This document shows, piece by piece, positions 18,245 through 27,238 of a stretch of DNA of 64,000 nucleotides (positions are counted from its first letter, which is position 1; every line of letters starts with the position of its first letter). Source of the stretch: Acidimicrobiia bacterium (GTDB taxonomy: Bacteria > Actinomycetota > Acidimicrobiia > IMCC26256 > PALSA-610); contig BPGH01000001.1 of NCBI GenBank assembly GCA_026002935.1, positions 107,965 to 171,964 on the forward strand, written 5' to 3'. The notes under the pieces are model-generated. The model was not told where the DNA came from and did no database searches. It saw nothing but the letters and a program-made list of their open reading frames with translations. Position numbers and translations under genes: made by a program.

Positions 18245-19705
18245 TCAGTCCTCCCCGGGTCCGGCGCCGCGGCGCAGCGTGTCCAGCGTACGGGGCAGCG
18301 CGTCGATCAGGTCCATCGCGACGAGCGCCGCGCCCGTACCCGCCTCGGCCGCGGCCCGGCCCTGCAGGTCGGCCGCGGTCGCGGCGGCGGTGAACGGGTC
18401 GGCGCCGTTGGCGAGCAGCCCGCCGACGATGCCAGCGAGCACGTCGCCGGTACCGGCCGTGGCGAGCGCCGGCCCGTCGGTGCGGTTGACGACCGCGCGG
18501 CCGTCGGGCGCCGCGACGACCGTCCCGGGGCCCTTCAGGCAGACGACGCCGCCGGTCACGCGCGCGAGGTGCCGGGCGGCCTCGACGCGGTCGGGGCCGA
18601 CGGCCCGGCCCGCGAGGCGCTCGTACTCGCCGGCGTGCGGGGTCAGCACCGCCGGTGGGAGGCCCGCGGCGACGCGCACGCGCAGGGCGGCCGGGTCGAC
18701 GGCGAGGGCGTTGAGCGCGTCGGCGTCGACGACCACCGGCACCGGCGCCTCGGCCACCACGCGCCGTGCCGCCGCGTGCGCGCGCTCGTCGCGGCCGAGC
18801 CCCGGGCCGATGCAGACGGCGTGGAACCGGTGCAGGTCCTTCAGCACGACGCGGCCCGCGTCCTCGTCGAAGCCGCCCTCCGGCGTGGCCGGCAGCGCGC
18901 GCACGACGACCTCGGGGCCCGCGGCGAGGCGCGCCGCCTCGGCGCCGGGCAGCGCGGCGACGACCATGCCCGCGCCGCAGCGCGCCGCGGCGCGCGCCAC
19001 CATCGACGGCGCGCCCGTCATGCCGAGCGACCCGCCCACGACCAGGAGCGCGTGCGACCACTTGTGGTCGGTCGCACCGCGCCGGGGCAGCCACAGGTCG
19101 CCCGCGTCGAGGACGGCGAGCCCCGCCCCCGCGCCGCCCGGGCCGCTGACGTCGATCCCGATGTCGACGACGCGCACCGTCCCCGCGTGGGAACGCCCCG
19201 GCTCGAACAGCAGGCCGGGCTTCAGGGCGGCGAAGCAGACGGTCTCGTCCGCCACGACGGCCCGCCCCCGCACCTCGCCGGTCGCGCCGTCGACCCCCGA
19301 GGGGATGTCGACGGACAGGGTGGGAAGCCCGGCGACGGCCGCCGCGGCGCGCGCCGGGTCCCCGTCGAGCGCGCCCCGGAAGCCGGTGCCGAACATCGCG
19401 TCGACGGCGAGGTCGGCGCGGGCGGCCGCCCGTTCGACCCCGTCGACCGAGTCGAGGACGCGGAACACGTCGACCCCGCACCCCGCGGCCCGCAGCCGCC
19501 GGGCCGCGACGAGGCCGTCGGCGCCGTTGTTGCCGCGGCCGCACAGCACGACGACCCGCCGGCCGTAGGTGCCGCCGAGCATCCGGACGGCGGCGCGCGC
19601 GGCCGCGCCGCCCGCCCGTTCGACGAGCACCTCGAACGGCGTGCCGGCGGCGATCGCGCGCGCGTCGGCGTCGGCCATCTCCGCCGGGGTCAGGACGGGC
19701 TCCAC
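18245..19705 (-). CDS. nnr: Bifunctional NAD(P)H-hydrate repair enzyme (epimerase and ADP/ATP-dependent dehydratase)
   Basis: 486 residues. The N-terminal YjeF_N domain (about 1-205) has LCGRGNNGADGL and VDAMFGTGFRG and epimerises damaged NAD(P)HX. The C-terminal ribokinase-like domain (about 215-480) has VVGGSLGMTGA, GPGLGRDERA, LTPHAGEYERLAG and TAGTGDVLAGIVGGLL, and dehydrates the S-form. The fused arrangement is the common bacterial one. It begins 10 bases after the GlmS-like gene and is followed directly by the CBS gene. Confidence 0.96.
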   Translation of the reverse strand: MEPVLTPAEMADADARAIAAGTPFEVLVERAGGAAARAAVRMLGGTYGRRVVVLCGRGNNGADGLVAARRLRAAGCGVDVFRVLDSVDGVERAAARADLAVDAMFGTGFRGALDGDPARAAAAVAGLPTLSVDIPSGVDGATGEVRGRAVVADETVCFAALKPGLLFEPGRSHAGTVRVVDIGIDVSGPGGAGAGLAVLDAGDLWLPRRGATDHKWSHALLVVGGSLGMTGAPSMVARAAARCGAGMVVAALPGAEAARLAAGPEVVVRALPATPEGGFDEDAGRVVLKDLHRFHAVCIGPGLGRDERAHAAARRVVAEAPVPVVVDADALNALAVDPAALRVRVAAGLPPAVLTPHAGEYERLAGRAVGPDRVEAARHLARVTGGVVCLKGPGTVVAAPDGRAVVNRTDGPALATAGTGDVLAGIVGGLLANGADPFTAAATAADLQGRAAAEAGTGAALVAMDLIDALPRTLDTLRRGAGPGED

Positions 19706-19715
19706 CGCCGGGACC

Positions 19716-22700
19716 TCAGCCGCGCCAGCGGTCGGCCAGCCGGACGACCGGCTCCGTCAGCAGCTCGACGAGGTCGATGGTGCCGAGCACCTCGTCGCGC
19801 ATCACCGGCTCGACCTCGGTGACCTGGTCGGCGATCGCCTCGTAGCGGTCGCGGTACCCCTCCAGCACGCGCCGGGCGGCGTCCGCGGGCAGGCGCTCGT
19901 GGAACCGGACGTGCAACAGCGTGAGGCCCGTCGTCTGGTTCGCCTTCACCTCCGGCACGAAGATCATGGTGCGGCCGTCGGCCCGCCCGCGCACGACGGT
20001 GACCTCACGCTCGCTGGCGGCACGGTGCTTGCTGCCGCGCAGCCGCGGGTCCTGCTCCGTGCGGGACGGGATGTCGCGGGCGATGCCACCGCGGTCGACG
20101 ACGTGGATCGTGGCACCGTCGCGCGCCGGGTCGCCCTCGATCCGGTAGCGGGTCCACCCGACGACGGCGTCGACCGCCGGGTCGAGGGCCACGAGCGTGC
20201 GCAGCGCCCGGTAGGTGAGGTTGTCGCGCGGCGCCCCGGTCGCCAGCAGCTCCCGCACGAGGCGCACCTGCAGCAGGGTCTCGTCGGAGCGCGAGATCCC
20301 GACGGTGACCGTCTTCGCCTGGTGCTTGATCGCGTCGACCGGCCGGGTCAGCTCCTCGATGCCCTTCGTGAGCGCGCCGAGCAGGTCCTCCACCAGCGTG
20401 CTCGGCGTGCCCACCTTGCCGAACTCGAGCTGGTAGGCGTCGAGGGGGAGCACCCCCACCGCGTACCGCAGCAGCGACGCGATGCGCACCGCGGTCGCCG
20501 CCTCCATCGAGCCGTCGTAGGAGGAGGTGTGCAACAGGTCGAAGAACCTCGCCGAGACGGGCTCGATCTCGCTGGCGAGCGCCGCCAGGAGGTCGTCGCC
20601 CTCGCGGGCGCTGCTGACGACCGCCTCGATGGCGGCGCGCGCCTCGCGCAGCGGCCGGGCGGTCGCGTCGATCGCGAGGGCGGCCTCGTAGCCGAACAGG
20701 TGCCCGGCCAGGGCGCAGAGCACGAACGCGACGTCGGGGTGCACGCGCGGGACGGGGATCGTCTCGAGCGCCGCCCCGAAGCGCGTCTCGCCCTCGTCCG
20801 TGATGGCGATGGGCGCCGCCTTGTGCGCCCGGAAGATCGCGAGCTCCTTCGCGACGTCGTCGGCGTTCGACCCGCGCAGCCCGGCGGCGCAGACGATGAT
20901 CATCGGCTCCGCCGACAGGTCGATGTGCTTCTTGTCCTCGGTGACGTCGCAACCGATCGACTTGTAGCAGAGCTCCGAGAGCTTGATCCTGATCTCCTCC
21001 GCGGCGACCCGGTTGACACCGTTGCCGACGACCGTCCACGACCGCCGGGCGAGCGCGTGCCGCTGCGCCGCAGCGGCCACCGCGTCGCGGCGCGCCAGCA
21101 CCGCCTCCATGGCCGCGGGCAGTGCGCGCAGCTCGCCGAGCAGCTCGTGACGGTAGGCCGCGCGCTCCTCGTCGGCGCCGAGCTCCGCCGCGAGCGCGAA
21201 CGCGAGCAGGAAGCCCGCCGCGATCTGCGCGTAGAACGCCTTCGTCGACGCGACGCTCATCTCGACGTCCCGCCCGTCCGACGTGTAGAGCACACCGTCG
21301 CTCTTGTCGACGAGGTCGCTCTGGCGGCGGTTGACGATCGCGACGACCCGCCCGCCCCGCGCCCGGACGACGTCGACGGTGCGGTTGGTGTCGGCCGTCG
21401 TGCCCGACTGCGAGATCGCGACGACCAGCGTGTCGCCCATGTCGCGCTCGAGGCGGAACCCCGAGAGTTCCGTCGCGAGCATCGCCTCGACCGAGACCTC
21501 GCGGGGCAGGGCGCGCCGCAGCGCGTGCGCGACGCCGTGGCCGGCGACCGCCGCGGTGCCCTGCCCGACGACGACGACCCGCCGCAGCCGCCCCGACCGC
21601 AGCCACTCGAGCACGGCAGGTGGGAACGTGTCGGCGCCGAGGCGGACGCCGAGCCGTCCACCGCGCTCGACGATCCGCCCGCGCAGCGTCTTGCGGAACG
21701 ACGCCGGCGACTCGAAGATCTCCTTCAGCAGGTAGTGCGGCGCGTCGCCCCGGTCGACGTCGCGGGTCGTGATCTCGGGGGACGCCCACTCGTCGTCGCC
21801 GACCGGCAGCGGGGTCCCGTCGTACGAGCGGCGCTCGACGCCGCCCGGGGCGACGGCGACCACCTGCCCCTGGGTCGCCGGGTCGCCGGGCGACCGCATC
21901 GTCTCGCCGTCGAGGCGCAGGGAGCGGTCGCACTCCTCGACGACGCCGTACGGTTCGCTGGCGATCACGTACGCGTCCGGCGCCACCCCCACGTACAGCG
22001 CCTGTCCGGAGCCGCGCTGCGCGAGCAGCAGCCGCCGCGGGTCGGCCGCGACGTGGGCCACGATCGCGACCGAGCCCTCGAACGACGCGACCGACGAGCG
22101 GAACGCCTCGAACGGGTCGGCGCCCGCGGCGATCCGGCGGGAGACCAGGGCGGGGATCACCTTCGCGTCGGTCGTGATGTCGGGCGGGAACCGCAGCCCC
22201 TCCAGCGCCCGGATGTCGGCGTGGTTGTCGACGTCGCCGTTGAGGGCCGCGACGACGAACGGCCCGTCGGGCCGGCCGACCTCCTCGTGGTTCAGCGGGT
22301 GGGCGTTCGCCTCCGAGATGATCCCGACGCTGGCCCAGCGCGTGTGGGCGAGCACGACCGCCTCCGCCCGCTCGCCCCGCAACGCGAGCCGCAGCAGCTC
22401 GTCGCCCGCGATCTGCTCCCGCAGGCGCGCCGTGTTGTCGCCGAGCTCGCCGATCTCGGCGGCGGTCTTGTAGACGAACGAGAGGTGGCCGAGCGGGCGG
22501 CGCACCGACCCCGACCCGTACAGGGGGTCGCGCGACCGCTGCTCGACGAGCCGGGCGATCGCGGGGTCGTCGAGGTCGAGGTCGTGGCCGACGACCAGCA
22601 CGTGAAGGCCCGCGGAGTCGCGCCCGCGCACCTCGAGCCGGTCGAGGGCGCAGAGCGCGAGGTGGATCGAGTGGTACGCCTCGACCCCGCCGCGGGTGGC

Positions 22701-23126
22701 GGGCGCCCCGCCGGCGAGGGCCGCGATCCCCCGCGCGGTGCGCACCCGGTCGCGCCCGACCGCCCACACCGCGTCCTTGGCCGCGACGATCGCGGCGTTG
22801 AGCTCCTCGATGCCCTCCCCGTCCCCGAACGCGGCGTCGAGGCGCACCTCCAGCTCCCCGAGCGCCCGGGCGATCGCCTCGGCCCGGTGCTCGAAGCCGG
22901 CGCACGCGACCGGGTCGGCCAGCAGCGCGGCGGCGCCCGCCGCGCCGCGCAGGGCGCGGTCGACCTCCGCCAGCCCGGCGGCGACCCCGGCGACGGCCGC
23001 CGCGTCGGGGACGCCGTCGCCCCCCCGCAGCCGGGCCAGCCCGCGGTCGAGGGCGTCGAGCAGCGGGGCGAGCTCCGGCGGCACCGCGTCGCTGGGGCGT
23101 CGCAGCACGGCGACGATTCCGCACAT
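19716..23126 (-). CDS. glmS: GlmS-like glutamine amidotransferase/SIS protein, greatly enlarged
   Basis: 1136 residues, almost twice a normal GlmS (about 610). The N-terminal nucleophile is C2 (MCGIVAVL). About 150 extra residues follow before the RGRDSAGL motif (167-174). Then come HTRWASVG (261-268), NGDVDNHADIR (296-306), the hinge HYLLKEIFESPASFRKTLRG (464-483), SIS1 with SQSGTTADT (572-580) and SVASTKAF (624-631), and SIS2 with EIRIKLSELCYKSIG (711-725). A motif like the GlmS C-terminal Lys region, HQAKTVTVG, falls at 935-943, after which about 190 further residues continue. It should make glucosamine 6-phosphate from fructose 6-phosphate and glutamine. It is directly before glmM, and no other glmS is in the window. 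The enlarged regions are unassigned. Confidence 0.8.
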   Translation of the reverse strand: MCGIVAVLRRPSDAVPPELAPLLDALDRGLARLRGGDGVPDAAAVAGVAAGLAEVDRALRGAAGAAALLADPVACAGFEHRAEAIARALGELEVRLDAAFGDGEGIEELNAAIVAAKDAVWAVGRDRVRTARGIAALAGGAPATRGGVEAYHSIHLALCALDRLEVRGRDSAGLHVLVVGHDLDLDDPAIARLVEQRSRDPLYGSGSVRRPLGHLSFVYKTAAEIGELGDNTARLREQIAGDELLRLALRGERAEAVVLAHTRWASVGIISEANAHPLNHEEVGRPDGPFVVAALNGDVDNHADIRALEGLRFPPDITTDAKVIPALVSRRIAAGADPFEAFRSSVASFEGSVAIVAHVAADPRRLLLAQRGSGQALYVGVAPDAYVIASEPYGVVEECDRSLRLDGETMRSPGDPATQGQVVAVAPGGVERRSYDGTPLPVGDDEWASPEITTRDVDRGDAPHYLLKEIFESPASFRKTLRGRIVERGGRLGVRLGADTFPPAVLEWLRSGRLRRVVVVGQGTAAVAGHGVAHALRRALPREVSVEAMLATELSGFRLERDMGDTLVVAISQSGTTADTNRTVDVVRARGGRVVAIVNRRQSDLVDKSDGVLYTSDGRDVEMSVASTKAFYAQIAAGFLLAFALAAELGADEERAAYRHELLGELRALPAAMEAVLARRDAVAAAAQRHALARRSWTVVGNGVNRVAAEEIRIKLSELCYKSIGCDVTEDKKHIDLSAEPMIIVCAAGLRGSNADDVAKELAIFRAHKAAPIAITDEGETRFGAALETIPVPRVHPDVAFVLCALAGHLFGYEAALAIDATARPLREARAAIEAVVSSAREGDDLLAALASEIEPVSARFFDLLHTSSYDGSMEAATAVRIASLLRYAVGVLPLDAYQLEFGKVGTPSTLVEDLLGALTKGIEELTRPVDAIKHQAKTVTVGISRSDETLLQVRLVRELLATGAPRDNLTYRALRTLVALDPAVDAVVGWTRYRIEGDPARDGATIHVVDRGGIARDIPSRTEQDPRLRGSKHRAASEREVTVVRGRADGRTMIFVPEVKANQTTGLTLLHVRFHERLPADAARRVLEGYRDRYEAIADQVTEVEPVMRDEVLGTIDLVELLTEPVVRLADRWRG

Positions 23127-23184
23127 GTGGCACTGCTCCCGTGAGGGCGCCGGGGTCCCGCGCGGGCGCCGGGACCCGGCAAGT

Positions 23185-24525
23185 CTACGGGCGGGCGGCC
23201 GGGGACCCCTCCGGGCCGAACTGGCGCACGACGGCGGCCTCCAGCCGGGCCGCGGCGGCCTCCGCCACGTCCGGGTCGTGGGCCTCGACCATGACCCGCA
23301 CGAGGGGCTCGGTGCCCGAGGCCCGCACGAGCACCCGCCCCTCGTCGCCGAGCTCCGCCTCGACGGCCCCGACCTCGGCCCACAGCCCCGGGGCGGCTCC
23401 GAGGTCGGGGCGGCGGTCGACGCGGACGTTGACCAGCACCTGCGGGAACCGCTCCATCGCGGACGCCACCGCCGACGCCGGGCGGCCCGCCCGCCGCACG
23501 AGGTCCGCGAACAGCAGGCCCGTGAGCAGGCCGTCGCCGGTCGTCGCGAGGTCCGCGAACACGACGTGCCCGCTCTGCTCCCCGCCGAGCACGAGGTCGT
23601 GCTCGGCGAGGGAGGCGAGGACGTTGCGGTCCCCGACCGGCGTCTCGACGACCCCGATGCCCGCCGCGGCGAGCGCCCGCCGCAGCCCGAGGTTCGACAT
23701 CACGGTCACCGCGACCGCCCGGTTGCGCAGTGCGCCGCGGGCGTCGAGATCGAGCGCAAAGGCCGTCATCATCTGGTCGCCGTCGACGATCGCGCCCCGC
23801 TCGTCCACCGCGATGACGCGGTCGGCGTCGCCGTCGAGCGCCAGCCCGAGGTCCGCGTGCCGTTCCCGCACCGTGCGCACGAGGTCGTCGGGGTGCGTCG
23901 AGCCGCACCCCTCGTTGATGTTGCGGCCGTCGGGCTCGGCGTGGATGACGGTGACGTCGGCGCCGGCCCGCGCGAACACCGGCGCACCGACGGCCGACGC
24001 GGCGCCGTTCGCGCAGTCGAGCACGACGCGCATCCCGCCGAGGTCGCGCCCGCCGAGCACGCCGACCACGTGCGCGACGTACTCCTCGGAGCGGTCGACC
24101 GTCTCCCAGCGGGGCTCGGCGTCGACGGCGGCGCCGGCGAGCACGGTCTCGACCTCCCGCTCGACGGCCGCCTCGGCCTCGTCGCGCAGCTTCGTGCCGC
24201 CGGGCCCGAGCAGCTTGATCCCGTTGTCGGTCCAGCGGTTGTGGCTGGCCGAGATCACGGCCGCAGGGGCGCCCTCGCGCTGGGCGACGTACGCGACCCC
24301 CGGCGTCGGCAGCACGCCGAGCGCCGTGGCCTGCGCGCCCTCGGCCGCGAGGCCCCGGCAGAGCGCGGCCTCGATGCGCGGGCCCGATGCCCGGGTGTCG
24401 CGGCCGACGAGGAACCGGCCCGGCCCCAGGACCCGGGCGGCGGCCCGCCCGAGGGCGACGACGAAGTCGTCGGTGAGATCGGCGTCCGCGTCGCCGCGCA
24501 CGCCGTCGGTGCCGAACCGGAGCAA
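23185..24525 (-). CDS. glmM: Phosphoglucosamine mutase
   Basis: 446 residues. It interconverts glucosamine 6-phosphate and glucosamine 1-phosphate for UDP-GlcNAc. Visible motifs are RFGTDGVRG (3-11), the phosphoserine loop ISASHNRWTDNGIKLL, the metal site ALDGDADR, the sugar-specificity loop GGEQSGHVV and the phosphate-binding RASGTEPLVR. In most members the residue after SASHN is Pro; here it is Arg. It lies between rpsI and the GlmS-like gene, so the two steps from fructose 6-phosphate to glucosamine 1-phosphate are adjacent. Confidence 0.96.
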   Translation of the reverse strand: MLRFGTDGVRGDADADLTDDFVVALGRAAARVLGPGRFLVGRDTRASGPRIEAALCRGLAAEGAQATALGVLPTPGVAYVAQREGAPAAVISASHNRWTDNGIKLLGPGGTKLRDEAEAAVEREVETVLAGAAVDAEPRWETVDRSEEYVAHVVGVLGGRDLGGMRVVLDCANGAASAVGAPVFARAGADVTVIHAEPDGRNINEGCGSTHPDDLVRTVRERHADLGLALDGDADRVIAVDERGAIVDGDQMMTAFALDLDARGALRNRAVAVTVMSNLGLRRALAAAGIGVVETPVGDRNVLASLAEHDLVLGGEQSGHVVFADLATTGDGLLTGLLFADLVRRAGRPASAVASAMERFPQVLVNVRVDRRPDLGAAPGLWAEVGAVEAELGDEGRVLVRASGTEPLVRVMVEAHDPDVAEAAAARLEAAVVRQFGPEGSPAARP

Positions 24526-24539
24526 CGCGGCCCCGCCGG

Positions 24540-24932
24540 TCAGCGCTTCGAGTACTGCGGCGCCTTGCGGGCCTTCTTCAGGCCGTACTTGCGCCGCTCC
24601 TTCTCACGCGCGTCGCGGGTGAGGAGCCCGGCCTTCTTCAGCACGGGCCGCGTGTCGGGGTCGAGGGCGACGAGCGCCCGGGCGATGCCGAGCCGCAGCG
24701 CCCCCGCCTGCCCGCTGACCCCGCCGCCGTCGAGGGTGGCCTCGACGTCGTAGACCTCCTCGGTCTGGGTGAGGCGCAGCGGCTCCTTGGCGACCACCTG
24801 GTGGGTGAGCGTCGGGAAGTACTGGGCGAAGGGCCGGCCGTTCACGACGATCTGCCCGCTCCCGGGACGCAACCGCACGCGGGCGATCGACTCCTTGCGG
24901 CGTCCGGTCGTCTGGATCAGCGGCTTCGGCAC
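24540..24932 (-). CDS. rpsI: Ribosomal protein uS9
   Basis: 130 residues with a short N-terminus, [16 protein letters not shown] and the invariant C-terminal basic tail [17 protein letters not shown], whose last residues reach the P-site tRNA. GAAGGAA lies 7 bases before GTG 24932. It follows rplM by 45 bases and precedes glmM by 14, so ribosomal and cell-wall genes share a transcript. Confidence 0.98.
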   Translation of the reverse strand: MPKPLIQTTGRRKESIARVRLRPGSGQIVVNGRPFAQYFPTLTHQVVAKEPLRLTQTEEVYDVEATLDGGGVSGQAGALRLGIARALVALDPDTRPVLKKAGLLTRDAREKERRKYGLKKARKAPQYSKR

Positions 24933-24977
24933 GTTCGCGTTCCTTCGTGGGGACGGCGGCGGGGCCCGGGCGACGGG

Positions 24978-25436
24978 TCAGGCGGTCGTGCGGGCGCGGG
25001 CCCGGTCGGGCAGCGGCCGGGCGACGGGCTTCTGCGCCTGGTGCGGGTGGGTGGGGCCGGCGTGGACGCGCAGCTTCTTCAGCATCGCGCGCCCGAGCGG
25101 GCCCTTCGGGAGCATCCGGCGCACCGCGAGCTTCACGACCTGCTCGGGGTCGCGGGCGAGCAGCTCCTCGAGGGACCGGGTGCGGATCCCGCCCGGGTAG
25201 CCGGTGTGGCGGTGGTAGCGCTTGCCCTTGGCCTTGCGGGGGTCGATCGCCAGCTTCGCGGCGTTGACCACGATGACGTGGTCGCCGGTGTCGACGTGGG
25301 GCGCCCAGATCGGCTTGTGCTTGCCGCGCAGCAGCGTCGCCACCTCCGTCGCGAGCCGCCCGAGGATCGCACCCTCGGCGTCGACGACGTGCCACTCGCG
25401 GGTGATGTCGGCTGCTCGGGGCGTGAACGTACGCAC
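24978..25436 (-). CDS. rplM: Ribosomal protein uL13
   Basis: 152 residues. The N-terminus reads VRTFTPRAADITREWHVVDA and the core has LGRLATEVATLLRGKHKPIW and KLAVRRMLPKGPLGRAML. GTG 25436 is preceded by GAAGGAA at 6 bases, which decides the start against the much longer upstream frame. L13 assembles early on 23S rRNA. A clear promoter lies about 100 bases upstream (25538-25567). It opens the long minus-strand run. Confidence 0.97.
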   Translation of the reverse strand: MRTFTPRAADITREWHVVDAEGAILGRLATEVATLLRGKHKPIWAPHVDTGDHVIVVNAAKLAIDPRKAKGKRYHRHTGYPGGIRTRSLEELLARDPEQVVKLAVRRMLPKGPLGRAMLKKLRVHAGPTHPHQAQKPVARPLPDRARARTTA

Positions 25437-25537
25437 GGATCGTTCCTTCGGGCGGCCGCCGCCGGCACCCTGGGGCGCCCGGGCGACGGGTCGGGTACGG
25501 CCCGGGGGCGCGACGGCGACACCCGGACGAACGGTGA

Positions 25538-25567
25538 ACGATACCGCCCGGCGCGGGCCCACCACAA
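25538..25567 (-). promoter_or_regulatory. Probable vegetative promoter of the rplM-rpsI run
   Basis: On the minus strand TTGTGG (25567-25562) and TATCGT (25543-25538) are separated by 18 bases, close to the sigma-70-type consensus used by actinobacterial housekeeping sigma factors. It leaves a leader of about 90 bases before the rplM GTG. Confidence 0.6.
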
Positions 25568-25592
25568 CCCGGCCGGTGGCTACATTGCACGC

Positions 25593-27128
25593 GTGACCGG
25601 CACCGCCGCCCGCCCCACCGCCGCCGCCGGCCGAGGCCACGAGGTCGCGGACGAGCACCGGGAGGCCGTCGAGGCCGCCCTGGCCGTGCTCCTCGACGGC
25701 GAGCTCGAACCCGTCGTCGACATGGTGCTCACGCGCCGTGACGGCGCCTACGAGGCGCTCGCCCACGACGGCCGGGTGCGGTTCCGGCCCGACGGCGCCG
25801 GCGGCTGGGTCCGGGAGGTCGAGGGCGCCGACCCGCTCGCCGACCAGTCGACCGGCAAGTTCTCGCCGCTGGACGCGGAGCTCGCGGCGAAGCACCCCCA
25901 CCGGCGCGACAACGCGTACCCGTTCGCGCACGAGCAGGTCGCCCAGCTCTTCGACTCCCCCGCCGCGCCCGACCTGTGCGTGATCCACTCGGCGGCGCAC
26001 AACTGGGAGGACCAGGGCGGGCACCGGGGCGAACACGGGTCCCTCGACGTCGTGCAGGCCCGGGCGCCGTTCGTGATCGCCGGGAAGGGCGTGCGCTCGG
26101 GCGGCCTGGTGCCGCGCGCGGCCCGGCTCGTCGACGTCGCGCCCACCGTCGCAGCGCTCCTGGGCTGCGCCCCCCTGGACGACGACGAGGGGCGCTACCT
26201 CCGCGCGCAGGACGGCGCCGTGATCGAGGACGTGCTCGACCCGACCGAACGCCCGCGCCTGGTCGTCGGGTTCCTCCTCGACGGGACCAACGCGAACGTG
26301 CTCTACGACATGGCCGCCCGCGGTGAGGCCCCCAACGTCGCCCGGCTCGTCGAGACGGGCACCGCGTTCGGGCACGGCGCGATGGCGTCGCTGCCCACCG
26401 TGACCCTCGCGAACCACACGACCATCCTCACCGGCGCGCACCCCGGTCACCACGGCATCCTGCACAACGCGTGGTTCGACCGCGCGACCGGCCGGCAGAT
26501 CGTCACGAACTCCTCGGCGACGTGGCCGACCGCGATGCGCCACCTCCGCCCCGGCGTCGAGACGCTGCACGACGCCGTCCACCGCACCTGGCCCGACGCG
26601 TTCACCGCGTCGTGCAACGAGCCGTGCGACACGGGCGCCGACTACTCGACGTTCGACTTCTTCCGGCGCGGCGAGGTGCCGCCGATCCCCGACAGCCCCG
26701 AGGGCCTGCCGCACACGACCGAGCGGTTCGTGCGCCCGTCGAAGGACTACTCGTGGTCGTCGGTCGTCGACCACATGGGGGTCGAGCAGGCGGTGGGCAT
26801 CCTGTCGGGCCACTACCGCGACGCGTCCTACCCGCTGCCGCGCTTCCTGTGGTGCAACTTCACCCTCACCGATGCCGCCATGCACGAGGGCGGGCCGCAC
26901 TCGGAGATCGCGGCCGCCGCGGTGCGAGACTGCGACGGGCGCATCGGCGAGGTCCTGGCCGCCGTCGAGCGTGCCGGCGTCCTCGACGACGCGGCGTTCT
27001 TCCTGGTCGCGGACCACGGCATGGAGGAGACCGACCCGGAGTGCCGGGGCGACTGGGGGGTCGCGCTCGCGCAGGCCGGCGTCACGGTCCGCGACGAGGG
27101 CTACGGGTTCCTCTACTTCGGGGTCTGA
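25593..27128 (+). CDS. Alkaline-phosphatase-superfamily phosphodiesterase with apparently permuted halves
   Basis: 511 residues. The second half has nucleotide pyrophosphatase/phosphodiesterase motifs: FLLDGTNANVL (D230), PTVTLANHTTILTGAHPGHHGI (conserved Thr and GxxPxxHG), TDAAMHEGGPHS (D427, H431) and VADHGMEETD (D474, H475). Only about 35 residues follow, so the usual distal metal His and C-terminal strands are missing there. Residues 129-191 instead read like that missing end: HRGEHGSL (H148), then ARAPFVIAGKGV and LVDVAPTVAALLG. This suggests circular permutation or a partial duplication fused in front. No signal peptide is seen. GTG 25593 follows a TACATT element by 6 bases, so the mRNA may be leaderless. 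The substrate is unknown. Confidence 0.75.
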   Translation: MTGTAARPTAAAGRGHEVADEHREAVEAALAVLLDGELEPVVDMVLTRRDGAYEALAHDGRVRFRPDGAGGWVREVEGADPLADQSTGKFSPLDAELAAKHPHRRDNAYPFAHEQVAQLFDSPAAPDLCVIHSAAHNWEDQGGHRGEHGSLDVVQARAPFVIAGKGVRSGGLVPRAARLVDVAPTVAALLGCAPLDDDEGRYLRAQDGAVIEDVLDPTERPRLVVGFLLDGTNANVLYDMAARGEAPNVARLVETGTAFGHGAMASLPTVTLANHTTILTGAHPGHHGILHNAWFDRATGRQIVTNSSATWPTAMRHLRPGVETLHDAVHRTWPDAFTASCNEPCDTGADYSTFDFFRRGEVPPIPDSPEGLPHTTERFVRPSKDYSWSSVVDHMGVEQAVGILSGHYRDASYPLPRFLWCNFTLTDAAMHEGGPHSEIAAAAVRDCDGRIGEVLAAVERAGVLDDAAFFLVADHGMEETDPECRGDWGVALAQAGVTVRDEGYGFLYFGV

Positions 27129-27238
27129 CCCCCGTACGATCGCTCAGGCCGGGCCCCGGCCGGCCGAATGAGACGACGACCGCCGCCCGGCCGGTGAGGT
27201 GGCCGCGCGGCGCCCGGCCGAAACAGGAGCAGCACCCC

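Noticed and set aside
19569..23144. A 1191-codon plus-strand open frame opposite the GlmS-like gene
   Set aside because: The minus strand carries recognisable amidotransferase and SIS motifs across the same bases; the plus frame has none and no ribosome site.
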